Source: Syntrophaceae bacterium UBA2208 (GTDB taxonomy: Bacteria; Desulfobacterota; BSN033; UBA1163). From it: a DNA stretch of 7,347 nucleotides. Below, piece after piece: positions 1 to 6,386 of the stretch. The first letter of the stretch is position 1; every line of letters begins with the position of its first letter. The notes under the pieces were generated by a model. That model ran no database searches. It saw only the letters and a list, made by a program, of their open reading frames with translations, and was not told the origin of the DNA. A program made the translations under genes and the position numbers. The DNA is taken from assembly GCA_002327885.1 (NCBI GenBank), contig DCUS01000149.1, forward strand, positions 14,404 to 21,750. The letters are read 5' to 3'.

Positions 1-1697
1 CCCGCTTCTTTCATCGCTGTTAAATACTCTTCCTTCAATTGCTCTTTGGAGATGCCGTGATCGATGAAATCCCAAGGAAAAATTTCATCCAGATCTCTCC
101 TTCGATAAACATAGAAGTCAGCGTTGATTGGAGTCTCCCGAAGGGCTTGCCCCCAATCTCCCTGAGTGCGATGGGCGGCCGCCAAAATCTTCCCCACTCT
201 ACGGTCTCCTCTTGCGAGCAGGGCTTGAATATAAGACCATTTGGGAAGGTCATGAATCACCTCCATCCCCTTCTCCCCTCGAACCTCTTTTTGTATCATC
301 CTTAATTTCTTTTTCAACTCACCCACCTCTTCCAAAGGCTCCCATTGAAAAGGAGTGGCGGGTTTTGGAATAAATGGATTGACGCTTAAAATCAATCTCC
401 ACCTCTTTTTGGGGTCTCTTGAATGCGAGAGAATCTGATGCCGGATCCGTTTGGCCAGGATGAGAATGGCCTTGACATCCTCATCCGTTTCAGAGGGAAG
501 ACCAATTAAAAAATAGCACTTAATTTTAGAGAGGCCATTGTCTATGAGAATATCGATGGATTTCAGGATCTCTTCTTCTGCATAACCCTTCTTCAACATT
601 TTTCGGAGTCTTTCAGACCCTGCCTCAGGCGCAATCGCCACGGTGCGGTCCTCTCCCTCCCTCAGACACTGAATCAATAAGGGAGTGACAGCGTCCACTC
701 TTAAAGAAGACAAGGAGATGCCGCCTTGCCGGGAGAGGATGCTCTGGCACAGCGGGAGGAGATGGGGATGGTCTGAAACCGCAGTCCCCGTTAAGCCTAT
801 CCGATGACTTTTTAAAAGGGCCTCCTGTGAAATCGAATCAAGAAGGGAAAGGCTCCGATTTCGGAAAGGATGGTATACAAAACAAGCCGCACAGAAACGG
901 CATCCCCTCGGACAACCTCTATTCATTTCCACCAAAACCATTTCCTTAAACTCCGTATCCGGAGTAAAAAGAGTGGATTGAGTAGGAAATCGGTCAAGCT
1001 TTGGAACCCATCTCCGTTTGACTTTTTGGGGAAACCCTTGTTCCGGGTGGATGGACTCTATCTTTCCATTTTCATCGTATGCCACTTCATAAAACTTTGG
1101 GATATAAACCCCGCTCACATCACTGAGTCTTCTTAAAAAACCGTCCTTATCCTTCTTCCCTTTATCTGAAAGAATTTGTCGATAGGCTTCTAAAAACTCT
1201 CCAATGACTTCCTCGGCTTCGCCGAGGATAAAGAAGTCAAAGAATTCACTGATCGGCTCTGGATTTAAAAAAACGGCTACCCCTCCCGCGATCACCCAGG
1301 GATTTCTTCCATCGCGGAGACGGCTCTCCAAGGGGATATGGGCTAATTCCAAAAGCGTGAGAATATTGAGAAAGTCGTTCTCAAAAGAAATGGAAAAGGC
1401 TAAGATGTCGAAGCGGGAAAGAGATTTCTGGGATTCTAATGAAAAAAGAAGAGTGTTGGTATGGCGATACTCCCGAACATCTTCGGACGCTGGAAGAAAG
1501 GCTCTTTCACATATCACATCCTCCTCAGCATTTAACATCTGATAGAGAGTCTGAAAACCAAGGTTGGACATTCCAACGTGGTACGAGTTGGGATAGAGAA
1601 GACAAATCGAAATCTTCCCGCCCCATTCTTTTTGAACAGACCCCCTTTCTTTCTCAAGAATACCTTTGGCCTTCTGAATGAGTTTCCAGGAAGTCAT
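1..1697 (-). CDS. Radical SAM protein with N-terminal B12-binding-like domain; C-terminus beyond window edge
   Basis: This reading frame stays open from an ATG at 1697 to the left edge, giving 565 complete codons without a stop, so the gene is partial rather than broken. The N-terminal part (about residues 25-180) looks like a B12-binding-type Rossmann domain, with PNSYHVGMSNLGFQTLY near the start and VIAGG at 135-139; I see no DxHxxG cobalamin ligand motif. The radical SAM core follows: MNRGCPRGCRFC with Cys262, Cys266 and Cys269 (CxxxCxxC, binding the 4Fe-4S cluster that cleaves S-adenosylmethionine), then APEAGSERLR at 356-365 and GLPSET at 399-404. The architecture fits the uncharacterised TIGR03960-type family; its substrate is unknown. 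An in-frame stop lies just upstream of the ATG, and no clear Shine-Dalgarno is visible. It follows ftsZ on the same strand after 147 nt. From memory, such genes often sit beside a DUF2344 gene, which may lie beyond the edge. The class is confident; the function is not. Confidence 0.88.
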   Translation of the reverse strand, partial: MTSWKLIQKAKGILEKERGSVQKEWGGKISICLLYPNSYHVGMSNLGFQTLYQMLNAEEDVICERAFLPASEDVREYRHTNTLLFSLESQKSLSRFDILAFSISFENDFLNILTLLELAHIPLESRLRDGRNPWVIAGGVAVFLNPEPISEFFDFFILGEAEEVIGEFLEAYRQILSDKGKKDKDGFLRRLSDVSGVYIPKFYEVAYDENGKIESIHPEQGFPQKVKRRWVPKLDRFPTQSTLFTPDTEFKEMVLVEMNRGCPRGCRFCAACFVYHPFRNRSLSLLDSISQEALLKSHRIGLTGTAVSDHPHLLPLCQSILSRQGGISLSSLRVDAVTPLLIQCLREGEDRTVAIAPEAGSERLRKMLKKGYAEEEILKSIDILIDNGLSKIKCYFLIGLPSETDEDVKAILILAKRIRHQILSHSRDPKKRWRLILSVNPFIPKPATPFQWEPLEEVGELKKKLRMIQKEVRGEKGMEVIHDLPKWSYIQALLARGDRRVGKILAAAHRTQGDWGQALRETPINADFYVYRRRDLDEIFPWDFIDHGISKEQLKEEYLTAMKEA

Positions 1698-1702
1698 ACG
1701 AT

Positions 1703-1737
1703 ATCAGTTACCCGTAATCAGTTATCAGTTATCGGTT
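1703..1737. repeat. Short tandem array, 7-nt period (ATCAGTT units)
   Basis: Five consecutive 7-nt units fill this stretch: ATCAGTT at 1703-1709, a diverged ACCCGTA at 1710-1716, ATCAGTT at 1717-1723 and 1724-1730, and ATCGGTT at 1731-1737. The array begins 5 nt from the radical SAM start codon, inside its leader. A related array in the opposite orientation lies at 1811-1837. The function is unknown. Confidence 0.85.
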
Positions 1738-1761
1738 CTCAAAAAGAGGTTTACGACATCA

Positions 1762-1788
1762 AGTATAACAAATTTTAAGTCTTCACAA
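1762..1788 (-). promoter_or_regulatory. Possible weak promoter for the radical SAM gene
   Basis: On the minus strand a TATACT box (1762-1767) resembles the sigma-70 -10 element, with TTGTGA (1783-1788) as a poor -35 candidate at a short 15-nt spacing. It lies in an AT-rich part of the ftsZ to radical SAM gap, about 65 nt before the ATG at 1697. One good hexamer in AT-rich DNA is weak evidence, and the gene may simply be read through from ftsZ. Confidence 0.25.
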
Positions 1789-1810
1789 CTAATTTTATCA
1801 TTGACAACGG

Positions 1811-1837
1811 ATGACTGACTACTGTTCCCTGATAACG
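1811..1837. repeat. Degenerate 7-nt-period array, inverted relative to 1703-1737
   Basis: Read on the minus strand this segment contains CAGGGAA, CAGTAGT and CAGTCAT in steps of 7 nt, preceded by GTTAT. The 1703-1737 array, rotated, is built of CAGTTAT and CAGTTAC units on the plus strand, so the two appear to be diverged copies of one word family in opposite orientations, about 70 nt apart. This array ends 7 nt from the ftsZ stop codon. It is more degenerate than its partner. Confidence 0.55.
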
Positions 1838-1844
1838 TGCTGGT

Positions 1845-3050
1845 TCAGTCGGCCTGTTTTCTTAAAAAAGTAGGAATATCAAAACGATCCTCATCCACGA
1901 CAGAAAAATCCGAGGGTGACTCTAATTTCAATTCATCAAAGCGTTCGCTCGCCTTCACCTTCCTCATAAAAGCAGGGATATCTCTGTTATTCTCTTTGGT
2001 ATTGAAAGAGAGGTGTGAGAAGTCCTTATTTTGTTCTCTGAGGCCAAAAGAGATAGGAGCCACTTTTTTAAACTGAGAGGTTTTCTTTTCCTCTTTGTTT
2101 CCGAAACCTGTGGCAATCACGGTCACTCGAATCTCATCCTTCATCGCCTTGTCGACCACCATTCCCCAGATCACATTCGCCTCTTCATGGGCCTCCTTCT
2201 GGATGAGCGTGGTCGCCTCATTGATCTCGCTGAGGGTCATATTCTCGCCTCCGGTGATGTTGATGAGAAGTCCACGGGCTCCTTCAATCGTAATATCTTC
2301 AAGGAGAGGGCTGGAAATGGCTTTCTGGGCAGCTTCGATGGATCGATTCTCACCAAACGCAATGCCCGTTCCCATCAAAGCCATTCCCGTTTCAACCATG
2401 ACGGTCCGGACGTCGGCAAAGTCCAGATTGATGATCCCGTGGCCAACAATGATGTCTGAGATCCCCTTTGCGGCGTGGAAGAGAACCTCATCTGCCCTTT
2501 TAAATGCCTCGATCAGAGTCATATTCTTCCCGCTGATGCCCAGAAGACGCTGGTTCGGAATGGTGATGAGCGCATCAGCCGTCATCCTTAGATTGGCCAA
2601 CCCTTCCTCAGCCTGCTTCATCCTCTTCTTTCCTTCGAAATGGAAAGGCTTGGTCACGATCGCCACGGTGAGAGCGCCCATTTCACGGGCCACCTCAGCA
2701 ATCACTGGCGCTCCGCCGGTCCCTGTCCCGCCGCCTAATCCGGCTGTGATGAAAACCATGTCCGCCCCTTTCAGAGCTTCTCGAATCTTCTCCACATCCT
2801 CAAGGGCTGCTTTTCTGCCCACCTCTGGGTTAGCCCCGGCTCCTAAGCCCTTGGTCAAATTTTCCCCTAATTGCAATTTCATAGGAGCCATATTTGCCGC
2901 CAACGCCTGTCCATCAGTATTGGCTGCGATAAAGTCAACCCCGGAGAGTTCACTGAAAATCATCGTATTCAGGGCATTGTTCCCTCCCCCTCCAATTCCG
3001 ATAATCTTCACCTTGGCGGCCAAATTTTTGTTTTCGTCGAATTCAATCAT
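1845..3050 (-). CDS. ftsZ: Cell division protein FtsZ
   Basis: FtsZ is the tubulin-like GTPase that polymerises at midcell into the Z-ring and recruits the divisome. The 401-residue protein has all expected signatures: the nucleotide-binding GIGGGGNNALNTM (18-30), NTDGQAL (44-50), the tubulin signature GGGTGTGG (106-113), and the T7 synergy-loop region NLDFADVRTVM (208-218), whose acidic residues complete the GTPase site of the next subunit. After the globular part (to about 317) comes a charged linker and the conserved C-terminal peptide DIPTFLRKQAD (391-401), which binds FtsA and other partners. Unusually, the linker carries a second copy of that motif, DIPAFMRK (357-364). The start is supported by a strong AAGGAGG 5 nt upstream. 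It lies 110 nt after ftsA, separated by repeat arrays, so it may be separately controlled. Identity is certain. Confidence 0.99.
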   Translation of the reverse strand: MIEFDENKNLAAKVKIIGIGGGGNNALNTMIFSELSGVDFIAANTDGQALAANMAPMKLQLGENLTKGLGAGANPEVGRKAALEDVEKIREALKGADMVFITAGLGGGTGTGGAPVIAEVAREMGALTVAIVTKPFHFEGKKRMKQAEEGLANLRMTADALITIPNQRLLGISGKNMTLIEAFKRADEVLFHAAKGISDIIVGHGIINLDFADVRTVMVETGMALMGTGIAFGENRSIEAAQKAISSPLLEDITIEGARGLLINITGGENMTLSEINEATTLIQKEAHEEANVIWGMVVDKAMKDEIRVTVIATGFGNKEEKKTSQFKKVAPISFGLREQNKDFSHLSFNTKENNRDIPAFMRKVKASERFDELKLESPSDFSVVDEDRFDIPTFLRKQAD

Positions 3051-3055
3051 TTTCC

Positions 3056-3062
3056 CCTCCTT
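3056..3062 (-). promoter_or_regulatory. Strong Shine-Dalgarno of ftsZ
   Basis: AAGGAGG on the minus strand, 5 nt before the ftsZ ATG. It matches the 16S anti-SD consensus and fixes the start. It is one of the two strongest sites in the window, in keeping with the high FtsZ expression needed in most bacteria. Confidence 0.9.
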
Positions 3063-3072
3063 CTTTTAAAAT

Positions 3073-3156
3073 TGGAATAGTGGAACATTGGAATACTGGA
3101 ATGTTGGGTTTTAATTCTACATTATTCCAACCTTCCATGATTCCATCATTCCATGA
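3073..3156. repeat. Opposed 8-nt-period arrays (TGGAATNN then TTCCATNA) between ftsA and ftsZ
   Basis: The plus strand carries four 8-nt units in register: TGGAATAG (3073), TGGAACAT (3081), TGGAATAC (3089) and TGGAATGT (3097). After a spacer of about 20 nt come four units in the opposite sense: TTCCAACC (3125), TTCCATGA (3133), TTCCATCA (3141) and TTCCATGA (3149). The inner parts can pair: 3097-3107 with 3127-3137 matches at 10 of 11 positions around a 19-nt loop, and the stem can extend outward as about 6 paired then 2 unpaired bases per turn of the repeat. It fills nearly the whole ftsA-ftsZ gap and ends 4 nt from the ftsA stop. No long T run follows, so it is not a standard rho-independent terminator. 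Confidence 0.85.
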
Positions 3157-3160
3157 TGTT

Positions 3161-4387
3161 TTAAAAAAATTCTCCAAACCATTCTTTCATTCGATGAGTG
3201 ACCTTTGTGAAAATATTTCCCTCCCCCACCTTAAACCGGCTCCGCCCTTTATGCCGACTTCCATAAAGGACCAGACCTACTCCAGTGGCATAAATCGGAC
3301 TCGCGACCAGGTCAACCAGCCCTCCAATCCCCACAGAAGTTCCTCTCCGAACAGGCAGGTTAAAAACCTGCTCCGCCAACTCCGGAATGCCTTCCAGGAT
3401 GGCGCTTCCGCCCGTGAGGACAATTCCGGAGGCAAGGAGATTGGCAAAGCCCGTCCGCACCACTTCATTATGAACCAAGGCGAGAATTTCTTCGACTCTC
3501 GGCTCGATGATCTCTGCCAAGGTCTGCCTGGACAGGACACGGGGTTTCCTGCCCCCCACGCTGGGAACCTCAATGGTTTCATCCTTCCGAACCATTGCTG
3601 TGAGGGCACATCCATACCTTATTTTAATCTTTTCTGCTTCCTCCACCGGAGTCCGAAGTCCCATTGAGATATCATTTGTGATATGGCTCCCTGCCAGGGA
3701 AAAAACGGAAGTATGCTTGATCGCACCATTTGAAAAGATCACCAAATCCGTCGTCCCGCCTCCAATATCGATGATGGCCACTCCCAAATCTTTTTCTTCT
3801 TGAGTGAGGACCGCTTCGCTTGAACCCAATTGCTCTAACACAATGTCATCCACATCCAATCCGGCCTTATTCGCACATTTGATGATATTCTGCGCAGAGG
3901 TAATCGCACCGGTAACGATATGAACCCTTCCCTCCAGCCTCACCCCGGACATCCCGACAGGATCTTTGATCCCATCCTGATCGTCCACGATGAATTCCTG
4001 TGGAATGACATGAATGACTTCCCGATCCATCGGCATGGCGATGGCGCTTGCCGCATCGATCACCCGCTTGACATCATTCGGTCCGATCTCTCTATTCTTG
4101 ACGGCGATCACACCATGACTGTTTATCCCTTTAATATGCCCCCCTGCGATCCCTGCATAGACAGAGGTGAGGTGGTATCCTGCCATTAACTCTGCTTCTT
4201 CAACCGCTTTTTTAATCGAATGGACGGTGCTGTCAATGTTAATGACCACCCCCTTCCGCAACCCCTTGGAGGGAGAAGTTCCGAGACCAATGATGTTGAC
4301 TCCCTCTCCAGACATTTCTCCAACGACAGTACAGATTTTTGTGGTCCCGATGTCCAGTCCGACCACCAATGCATCCTTTTTGCCCAC
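3161..4387 (-). CDS. ftsA: Cell division protein FtsA
   Basis: FtsA is an actin-like ATP-binding protein that tethers FtsZ filaments to the cytoplasmic membrane and recruits later divisome proteins. With a GTG start at 4387 it has 408 residues, a normal length. The actin-fold motifs are visible: phosphate-1 loop GLDIGTTKIC (10-19), phosphate-2 loop IIDIGGGTTDLVIF (205-218) and the adenosine motif GIVLTGGSAILEGI (321-334). The last residues (about 391-408, FTKVTHRMKEWFGEFF) form the amphipathic membrane-targeting helix. An ATG at 4420 overlaps the ftsQ stop and would add 11 residues (419 in all). It has no Shine-Dalgarno, while GTG 4387 has AGGAGGT 9 nt upstream and gives the usual FtsA N-terminus, so GTG is preferred. 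ftsQ ends 29 nt upstream, so co-translation is likely. Identity is certain; the start is probable. Confidence 0.97.
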   Translation of the reverse strand: MGKKDALVVGLDIGTTKICTVVGEMSGEGVNIIGLGTSPSKGLRKGVVINIDSTVHSIKKAVEEAELMAGYHLTSVYAGIAGGHIKGINSHGVIAVKNREIGPNDVKRVIDAASAIAMPMDREVIHVIPQEFIVDDQDGIKDPVGMSGVRLEGRVHIVTGAITSAQNIIKCANKAGLDVDDIVLEQLGSSEAVLTQEEKDLGVAIIDIGGGTTDLVIFSNGAIKHTSVFSLAGSHITNDISMGLRTPVEEAEKIKIRYGCALTAMVRKDETIEVPSVGGRKPRVLSRQTLAEIIEPRVEEILALVHNEVVRTGFANLLASGIVLTGGSAILEGIPELAEQVFNLPVRRGTSVGIGGLVDLVASPIYATGVGLVLYGSRHKGRSRFKVGEGNIFTKVTHRMKEWFGEFF

Positions 4388-4396
4388 CTTGTAACC

Positions 4397-4403
4397 ACCT
4401 CCT
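4397..4403 (-). promoter_or_regulatory. Shine-Dalgarno that decides the ftsA start
   Basis: AGGAGGT on the minus strand lies 9 nt before the GTG at 4387 and inside the reading frame that would start at ATG 4420. Its strength and position favour GTG as the ftsA initiation codon. Confidence 0.75.
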
Positions 4404-4416
4404 CTCGTGTTTTCCC

Positions 4417-5271
4417 TCATGGAATTTTTCTGACCACCATTTTTTTCAAATCACTGCAATCGATTGAGACGGCTGAAAATCCTCTTTTATGAAAATCGGA
4501 CCAGATAAGAGACAATCTTTTCAATTTCTCTCCAAAGTCATCCCACCCCATTCTAACCTCCACCCCTTCTGCTTTGGTGAAGCATTGAATACCAAAAGTT
4601 TTTTCCATATGGATCTCAGATAATTCTTTGAGAGGTGGAATCTTTTCCTGCTCTACAATTTCTAAAAGCTCAAGGGCTTTCATGATCAAGCGTTTCGCCT
4701 CGACCGGTTCTTTTTCTAAAAACTGACGGGTCACTCCCGTGAGATAAGGATAGTTGTAGTCATCTCGTTCTCCCACCGGAGAAAAAATCTCTCCATGAAT
4801 GTCGATATAGTAAAGTTCGCCCAATTGGATAATGGCCATCGGCTTTCTTTCTTCCACCTGGATTAATATCTTGTTGGGGAAAACCTTTCTCACACTCACT
4901 TGCTCAACCCAGGGATGGGACTCTAATCGCTTCACCACCTTTTTGAGGTTAACCGAAAAGAGGTTGGGCCTTCCTTCCATCGCGGTGAGGGATTGAAGGG
5001 TTTCTCCCGCCAGTTTTCGGCCCCCTCTCACCTCAACCTCTCGCACCCGGAAATGGGGATCTCCCAAGAGATGCCCGTAAACCCAGTGGCTCAGAAAGAG
5101 GAAAAATGAGAGGAGAAGAAGCTGAAAAGCCACCCGGATCGTCTTCTTCACAATCCGCTGAAATTTTTCTCCTCCCTGCTCCTGCCTGCTCACTTTCGGC
5201 CGGAGAAATTTCCCGTCTCGCACGGTAACGGCCTCTCCCATCTCTCCTCTTCTTGGTATTATTGAGTTCAT
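4417..5271 (-). CDS. ftsQ: Cell division protein FtsQ
   Basis: FtsQ is a bitopic inner-membrane protein that bridges the cytoplasmic ring and the periplasmic FtsB/FtsL and septal synthase complex. The 284-residue product has a basic cytoplasmic N-terminus (1-45), one membrane segment (about 46-66, LLLLSFFLFL at its core), a POTRA domain (about 74-143, from HFRVREVEVRGG to IQVEERKP, including HPWVEQVSVRKVFPNKI) and the beta domain with YYIDIHGEIFSP (154-165) and YPYLTGV (174-180). Length and layout are typical. The start is uncertain. ATG 5271 has no Shine-Dalgarno and sits in the 9-nt repeat array, so residues 1-4 would be repeat-encoded. ATG 5241 (residue 11) has GAGGAG only 2 nt upstream, which is too close. 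GTG 5223 is a third option. The gene is followed closely by ftsA, and ddl ends 58 nt upstream. Confidence 0.96.
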   Translation of the reverse strand: MNSIIPRRGEMGEAVTVRDGKFLRPKVSRQEQGGEKFQRIVKKTIRVAFQLLLLSFFLFLSHWVYGHLLGDPHFRVREVEVRGGRKLAGETLQSLTAMEGRPNLFSVNLKKVVKRLESHPWVEQVSVRKVFPNKILIQVEERKPMAIIQLGELYYIDIHGEIFSPVGERDDYNYPYLTGVTRQFLEKEPVEAKRLIMKALELLEIVEQEKIPPLKELSEIHMEKTFGIQCFTKAEGVEVRMGWDDFGEKLKRLSLIWSDFHKRGFSAVSIDCSDLKKMVVRKIP

Positions 5272-5320
5272 GGAGTTGGTCGGGTTAATCCGAAGAATTC
5301 AACAAACCCAATCAACTCAA
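5261..5320. repeat. Opposed 9-nt-period arrays between ddl and ftsQ
   Basis: On the plus strand ATTGAGTTC (5261), ATGGAGTTG (5270) and GTCGGGTTA (5279) step by 9 nt. On the minus strand TTGAGTTGA (5312-5320), TTGGGTTTG (5303-5311) and TTGAATTCT (5294-5302) step by 9 nt in the opposite sense. The arms 5273-5286 and 5305-5318 are complementary at 12 of 14 positions around an 18-nt loop. The array covers the annotated ftsQ ATG, so either ftsQ begins further in or the repeat has become its first codons. Confidence 0.75.
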
Positions 5321-5324
5321 AACT

Positions 5325-5345
5325 ACTTTCTACTTTCCACTTTCT
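5325..5345. repeat. 7-nt-period array forming the 3' end of ddl
   Basis: The plus strand reads ACTTTCT (5325), ACTTTCC (5332) and ACTTTCT (5339), three 7-nt units in register. On the minus strand these encode the last residues (ESGK) and the TAG stop (5330-5332) of ddl. The Ddl fold is complete before this point, so the array seems to have supplied a new, dispensable tail. Confidence 0.7.
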
Positions 5346-6274
5346 ATCTTCAATGACGCCTTCAATAGAATCCGTTCCACTAAGTCTTCAAAGGGGATTC
5401 CCGCATAACTGGCCGCTTTGGGTAAAAGACTTGTCTCGGTCATCCCGGGCATGGTATTGACATCGATCACAAAAGGATTTTCATTTTCATCGGTCATCAA
5501 ATCAACTCTGGCCACTCCCGAGCAACCCAGCGTTTGAAAGGCCTTGAGGCTTATTTCCTGGGCATAGAGATACTTTTCCCTTGAAATTCTTGCGGGAAGA
5601 ATATACTGAGTTTCCCCCTTTGTGTATTTTGAATGAAAATCGTAAAACCCGCTCTTGGGAACGATCTCAATCATGGGGAGAGGAATATCTTCAAGAATGC
5701 CGACCGTAATCTCTTTCCCTTTCATAAACTCCTCGATCAATATCTCCTGATCGTACTCCACCGCTTTTTTAAAGGCAGGGATCAACTCCTCTTCCTTCCG
5801 GACAATAGAGATGCCAATCGTGGACCCCTCTCTCGCAGGTTTGACGACCACCGGTAAAGGAAGAGAAATTTTTTTCTGCAGACCTTTCTTGATTTCCTCC
5901 CGCTGGAAAACTTCGAAACGCGGGGTCGGAATCTTCTCGTAAAGGAAAAACTTCTTGGCCATAATTTTATTCATGGCCAATGCGCTTGCCAGAACATCCG
6001 ACCCCGTATAAGGAATCCTCATCAACTCCAGCATCCCCTGAATGGTTCCATCCTCTCCAAATCTTCCGTGGAGTGCCAAAAAGGCACATTCAATCTTCCC
6101 CCGGATCAATTTTTCTCCAATATCCTCCCCGACATCCATGGCCGTTACCGTATATCCCTTTTCCGTCAAGGCTTTTAGAATGGCTTTTCCTGTCTTGAGA
6201 GAAATCTCTCTCTCCCGGGAGAGTCCCCCCATCATGACAGCGACCTTCTTTTTTTTAAGCGACTGATCCTTCAT
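5330..6274 (-). CDS. ddl: D-alanine--D-alanine ligase
   Basis: Ddl joins two D-alanines with ATP in the cytoplasm, making the dipeptide that MurF adds to the peptidoglycan precursor. The 314-residue ATP-grasp protein shows the N-terminal GGLSREREISLKTG (16-29; Glu21 matches the substrate-binding Glu15 of E. coli DdlB), LALHGRFGEDG (67-77), the lid and ATP segment VKPAREGSTIG (144-154) and YDFHSKY (211-217), whose Tyr217 matches DdlB Tyr216, as expected for D-Ala-D-Ala rather than D-Ala-D-lactate synthesis. Metal ligands are Asp258, position 271 and Asn273 in DVNTMPGMT. Position 271 is Asp where the family normally has Glu, a conservative but uncommon change. ATG 6274 is preferred to the TTG at 6277; a G-rich stretch (GGGGGTGG, minus strand) lies 8 nt upstream. 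The last four codons and the stop lie in a repeat array. It sits between murB and ftsQ. Confidence 0.97.
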   Translation of the reverse strand: MKDQSLKKKKVAVMMGGLSREREISLKTGKAILKALTEKGYTVTAMDVGEDIGEKLIRGKIECAFLALHGRFGEDGTIQGMLELMRIPYTGSDVLASALAMNKIMAKKFFLYEKIPTPRFEVFQREEIKKGLQKKISLPLPVVVKPAREGSTIGISIVRKEEELIPAFKKAVEYDQEILIEEFMKGKEITVGILEDIPLPMIEIVPKSGFYDFHSKYTKGETQYILPARISREKYLYAQEISLKAFQTLGCSGVARVDLMTDENENPFVIDVNTMPGMTETSLLPKAASYAGIPFEDLVERILLKASLKIESGK

Positions 6275-6321
6275 CAATGAGCCACCCCCAACGCTGCGGT
6301 CTTTCTTCCGTAATTTTCATT

Positions 6322-6376
6322 CCCTGCCTGTTCGGTCCCCTGCTTCCCATGGCAGGCAGGGGCGGGGCAGGCAGGC
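6322..6376. repeat. GC-rich CAGGCAGG inverted and direct repeat between murB and ddl
   Basis: CCCTGCCTG (6322-6330) is perfectly complementary to CAGGCAGGG (6353-6361) around a 22-nt loop; a nested pair CCCCTGC (6337-6343) and GCAGGGG (6356-6362) competes with it. GGCAGGCAGG occurs twice, at 6351-6360 and 6366-6375, 15 nt apart. The block is far richer in GC than its surroundings and occupies the middle of the 112-nt gap between the murB stop and the ddl ATG. No U-tract follows on either strand, so a simple terminator is not supported. Confidence 0.85.
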
Positions 6377-6386
6377 GAAATCCACA

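Noticed and set aside
1..1697. Idea that the left region is a decayed gene, since no complete ORF covers it
   Set aside because: The minus-strand frame is continuous from 1697 to the edge with all radical SAM motifs. It only lacks a stop because the window ends.
1703..1837. CRISPR array
   Set aside because: The units are 7 nt with no spacers of 25-40 nt, and no cas gene is present. The same holds for the other arrays.
2095..3069. Long plus-strand open frame (324 codons) opposite ftsZ
   Set aside because: It lies wholly antisense to a certain ftsZ, its translation is low-complexity and matches no family, and it shows no ribosome binding site. It is a shadow of ftsZ codon bias.
3073..3156. 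Rho-independent terminator after ftsA
   Set aside because: The stem is long, imperfect and AT-balanced, and only short T runs follow on the minus strand. ftsZ transcription probably continues through it.
3080..3667. Plus-strand open frame of 195 codons opposite ftsA and the repeat gap
   Set aside because: It begins inside the repeat array and runs antisense through ftsA; no domain is recognisable.
4388..4420. ftsA start at ATG 4420 overlapping the ftsQ stop
   Set aside because: Possible, but it lacks a Shine-Dalgarno and adds 11 residues not typical of FtsA. GTG 4387 has AGGAGGT at good spacing.
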